In this document: positions 61,956 through 64,000 of the stretch, piece by piece | How the letters are laid out: the number at the start of each line of letters is the position of its first letter | Position numbering within the stretch: the stretch's first letter is position 1 | Assembly: GCA_001600455.1 (NCBI GenBank) | Contig: BCKC01000002.1 | Span: 558,001-622,000, forward strand | Source: Endocalyx cinctus | Taxonomy: Eukaryota; Ascomycota; Sordariomycetes; Amphisphaeriales; Apiosporaceae | Reading direction: 5' to 3' | DNA length: 64,000 nt | The notes under the pieces: model-generated | The model's input: only the letters and a program-made list of their open reading frames with translations | Told to the model about the DNA's origin: nothing | Database searches by the model: none | Position numbers and translations under genes: made by a program

Positions 61956-64000
61956 TATGATGATTGCTTTTTTTTTTTAATGAATTTATTTATATACAGA
62001 AAAATAAAGCGAAGAATAATAAAACGTATATATATGTGAAAGATCTAAAAATTTGCAAAAGAGAGAACAGAGGTAGATTATTTGGAAAAAAGAAGGAAGA
62101 AGTATATGGGTATCGCGGTAAAGGGGAAGGAAAAGTTGGTTTCAAAAAGTTAGCTTGGTTGGAAGAGTTATTGTTAAGTTTGGATAGGGAGAACCCTGAT
62201 AGAGTAGAAGAAAGAGAGAAAAGAACAAGAAAAGGGGGAGTTGAGTCGACTTATAACTTCACATTCTCATTATGATAACTTCTCTTTGTTTCCCCCCTCC
62301 GTACCGTGACGAATCTAGCATACGTGAGTGAGCTCTGACCGAGAAGCGGCGGTGGACCCCACCAAAGGTCATTCGTTCCGATTTGGGTAATATTTCTGGT
62401 GCTTTAATCGTCTTACTTGACCGCCTTTGACCGTACGGGAGACCGGGATAGGGGTGTCTCCATTTTAAGAGCGGTCAAGCAGTAAGGTGTGTGACAGTTG
62501 GCCTTGCAGCGTTGGGCATGGGGAGCTTTGTGGAGCCATCTTCTTAAAAGCTCGATGCGTACCTGTTTCCCATCTTTCATATTCCCTAACTCGATTCGAC
62601 CCGCTCCCTAAAACATGGTGGGGTTTAGAGAAGAAGCGCCTTTTGCTAACTAAAAAAGATCATGGCTTGCGCGGGTAACATAGATATACAGTAGATCCAG
62701 ACCAGACGCGTGATGCGATTTCTCGTCCTTGATTTGTTTTCTGGTCTCCTCATGCATGCATCTAGGTAGTTGAGAATGCAAATCGCTCAGCGCGAAAGAA
62801 AGAGATGTCGAACACCGCAAGTATTATGTACATAAAGCGTTATTTTCGGTTAAGCGCCATCTTAAGTCAAGTGCATACATATTTCCCTGCACTGATACCA
62901 GACTGAATACATGCCAAGGGTACAGGATGAAACATCGTTAAAGTAGCTACGGGAACTCGATATAGTATACAATTGTACGGAACACGCGACTAACCCCTCT
63001 TCTCGGATTAATAGCTAAGACATACAGCGGTGGATTATTTGTATGTTTCCAAGGTTCCTTATTTACTTTGTGAGATTAGTTCAACGGTGATCTTATCTAG
63101 CGTTATGCGTATACCACCAGTCATTGGTCTTAGTCTCGGTGTTGCCTTTATTATAATATGAACTTTCGGTCTGTATTGTTTATTTTTGAATAGTTGAGTC
63201 ACTACGTTACTCGGTCACTCAGTCGCTCCGTCTCCATAGAGATGAACGAGAGCTTTCGCCTCAGCTGAAAATAGGCGAGAAGCTCTCTTGTTACTTGCCT
63301 ATCCATGCCCCTCCCCCGCCCCCTCCTTAAGGCGCTATCGGCCTCTTGTCATTCGCATTACGCGCTTGGCAATCTGAGAGGGAAAAACACGTTTTATTAT
63401 TTCAATGGAGAAAACAAAGCAGGCTACCTTTTGATCTCGTGCATTGCTATTACATTACAAGTTTGAGCTTGAATTCAAAGCTCGCGTATCAAACCTGTCT
63501 ATCTGCTCATGCATGCATGTGGCTTATCAAATATGGAAAGGAACTAAGTAGGCACCCCGTAATGAGCAACAAGAACAGCTCCTCGTAGACACCGTACCTG
63601 GATAAATCGGATCATTGAGATGAATCAGTAACTAAAAGCGATAAGGATATCTTACTTCCGCTGAGCTGGCAGAAATGACAAAGCTATCCTAGTGGTTCGA
63701 TCATTAAGCTCCTCTATTACGAATATTTACCTAGGGTTTTGTAGTCATGAGAATGCCGGAGACTTGGTTTGGCTGAATGATGACGTTTTGGTTTTGGAGC
63801 TAGGTCCCAATTTGTCTGGATAGCTTCTAGGCATTGTTATTAAATATGGGCGTAGCAAGAAAATACAATCCAAATCTAGCGAGCCAGGCGCCTACTGTAC
63901 GATGTACTGGGGCTGGGGTTAGGTATAGAGGGGCTGATTACTTAGGGATCGTGCACCCCGACAACTAGGAAATTTCCGGTTGCGTGCTTGACTCATCGCT
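61956..64000. other. terminal 2 kb without recognised gene
   Basis: Begins with a T run and GA-rich leader (the promoter of the Tpt1-like gene). Open frames at 61964, 62487 and 63346 are not protein-like. The rest is AT-rich non-coding sequence; nothing recognised. Confidence 0.5.

Overview
The window is genomic DNA of a filamentous ascomycete (Pezizomycotina, most likely Sordariomycetes-like; the species cannot be read from the sequence). The evidence is short spliceosomal introns (about 50-150 bases, GTAAGT-type donors, TAG/CAG acceptors) and families typical of these fungi: fungal rhodopsin-domain membrane proteins, DUF1996, 2EXR, EthD, LysM, GH55, fungal P450s and a rhomboid protease. There are also long A/T homopolymers and wide gene-poor spacers. 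No rRNA, convincing intact tRNA or CRISPR was seen. Most gene models were rebuilt from exons by joining splice sites that keep the family sequence in frame.

Region 1 (1-16.7 kb) is a sparse accessory segment. It holds a seven-helix rhodopsin-domain protein, an ent-kaurene-oxidase-like P450, a 14-helix MFS exporter divergent from an ER/secreted FAD oxidoreductase, and an EthD-domain protein. This looks like biosynthetic tailoring genes with no backbone enzyme. Between them lie inverted-repeat elements (a ~520 bp MITE with ~80 bp terminal repeats, a 147 bp MITE, diverged dispersed repeats) and a TATA-bearing, possibly LTR-derived tract.

Region 2 (16.7-41 kb) holds two secreted DUF1996 proteins separated by 3.5 kb of pyrimidine-rich spacer, an Rcm1/NSUN5 rRNA m5C methyltransferase, an APH-type kinase-fold protein with a 12 bp minisatellite and a C-terminal membrane segment, two unrelated secreted orphan proteins, a small Cys protein, two 2EXR/F-box-like proteins, and a same-strand SDR + P450 pair.

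Region 3 (41-49 kb) contains a bacterial-looking SDR that lacks the catalytic Tyr, followed by a decayed cell-wall block. The block is a LysM-effector pseudogene (start ATG to ATA, two in-frame stops), an orphan ORF, and a GH55 exo-beta-1,3-glucanase pseudogene (5' truncation, 1 bp frameshift, internal deletion).

Region 4 (49.7-64 kb) is mostly housekeeping: a SAM methyltransferase, a rhomboid, an HD phosphohydrolase, a citrate synthase whose spliced C-terminus is AKL (peroxisomal signal), an SDR, and a Tpt1/KptA-fold protein that appears to have lost catalytic residues. The last 2 kb shows nothing recognisable. The observations most worth following up are the degenerate Tpt1 homologue, the decayed LysM/GH55 block, the Tyr-less SDR and the backbone-free tailoring cluster.
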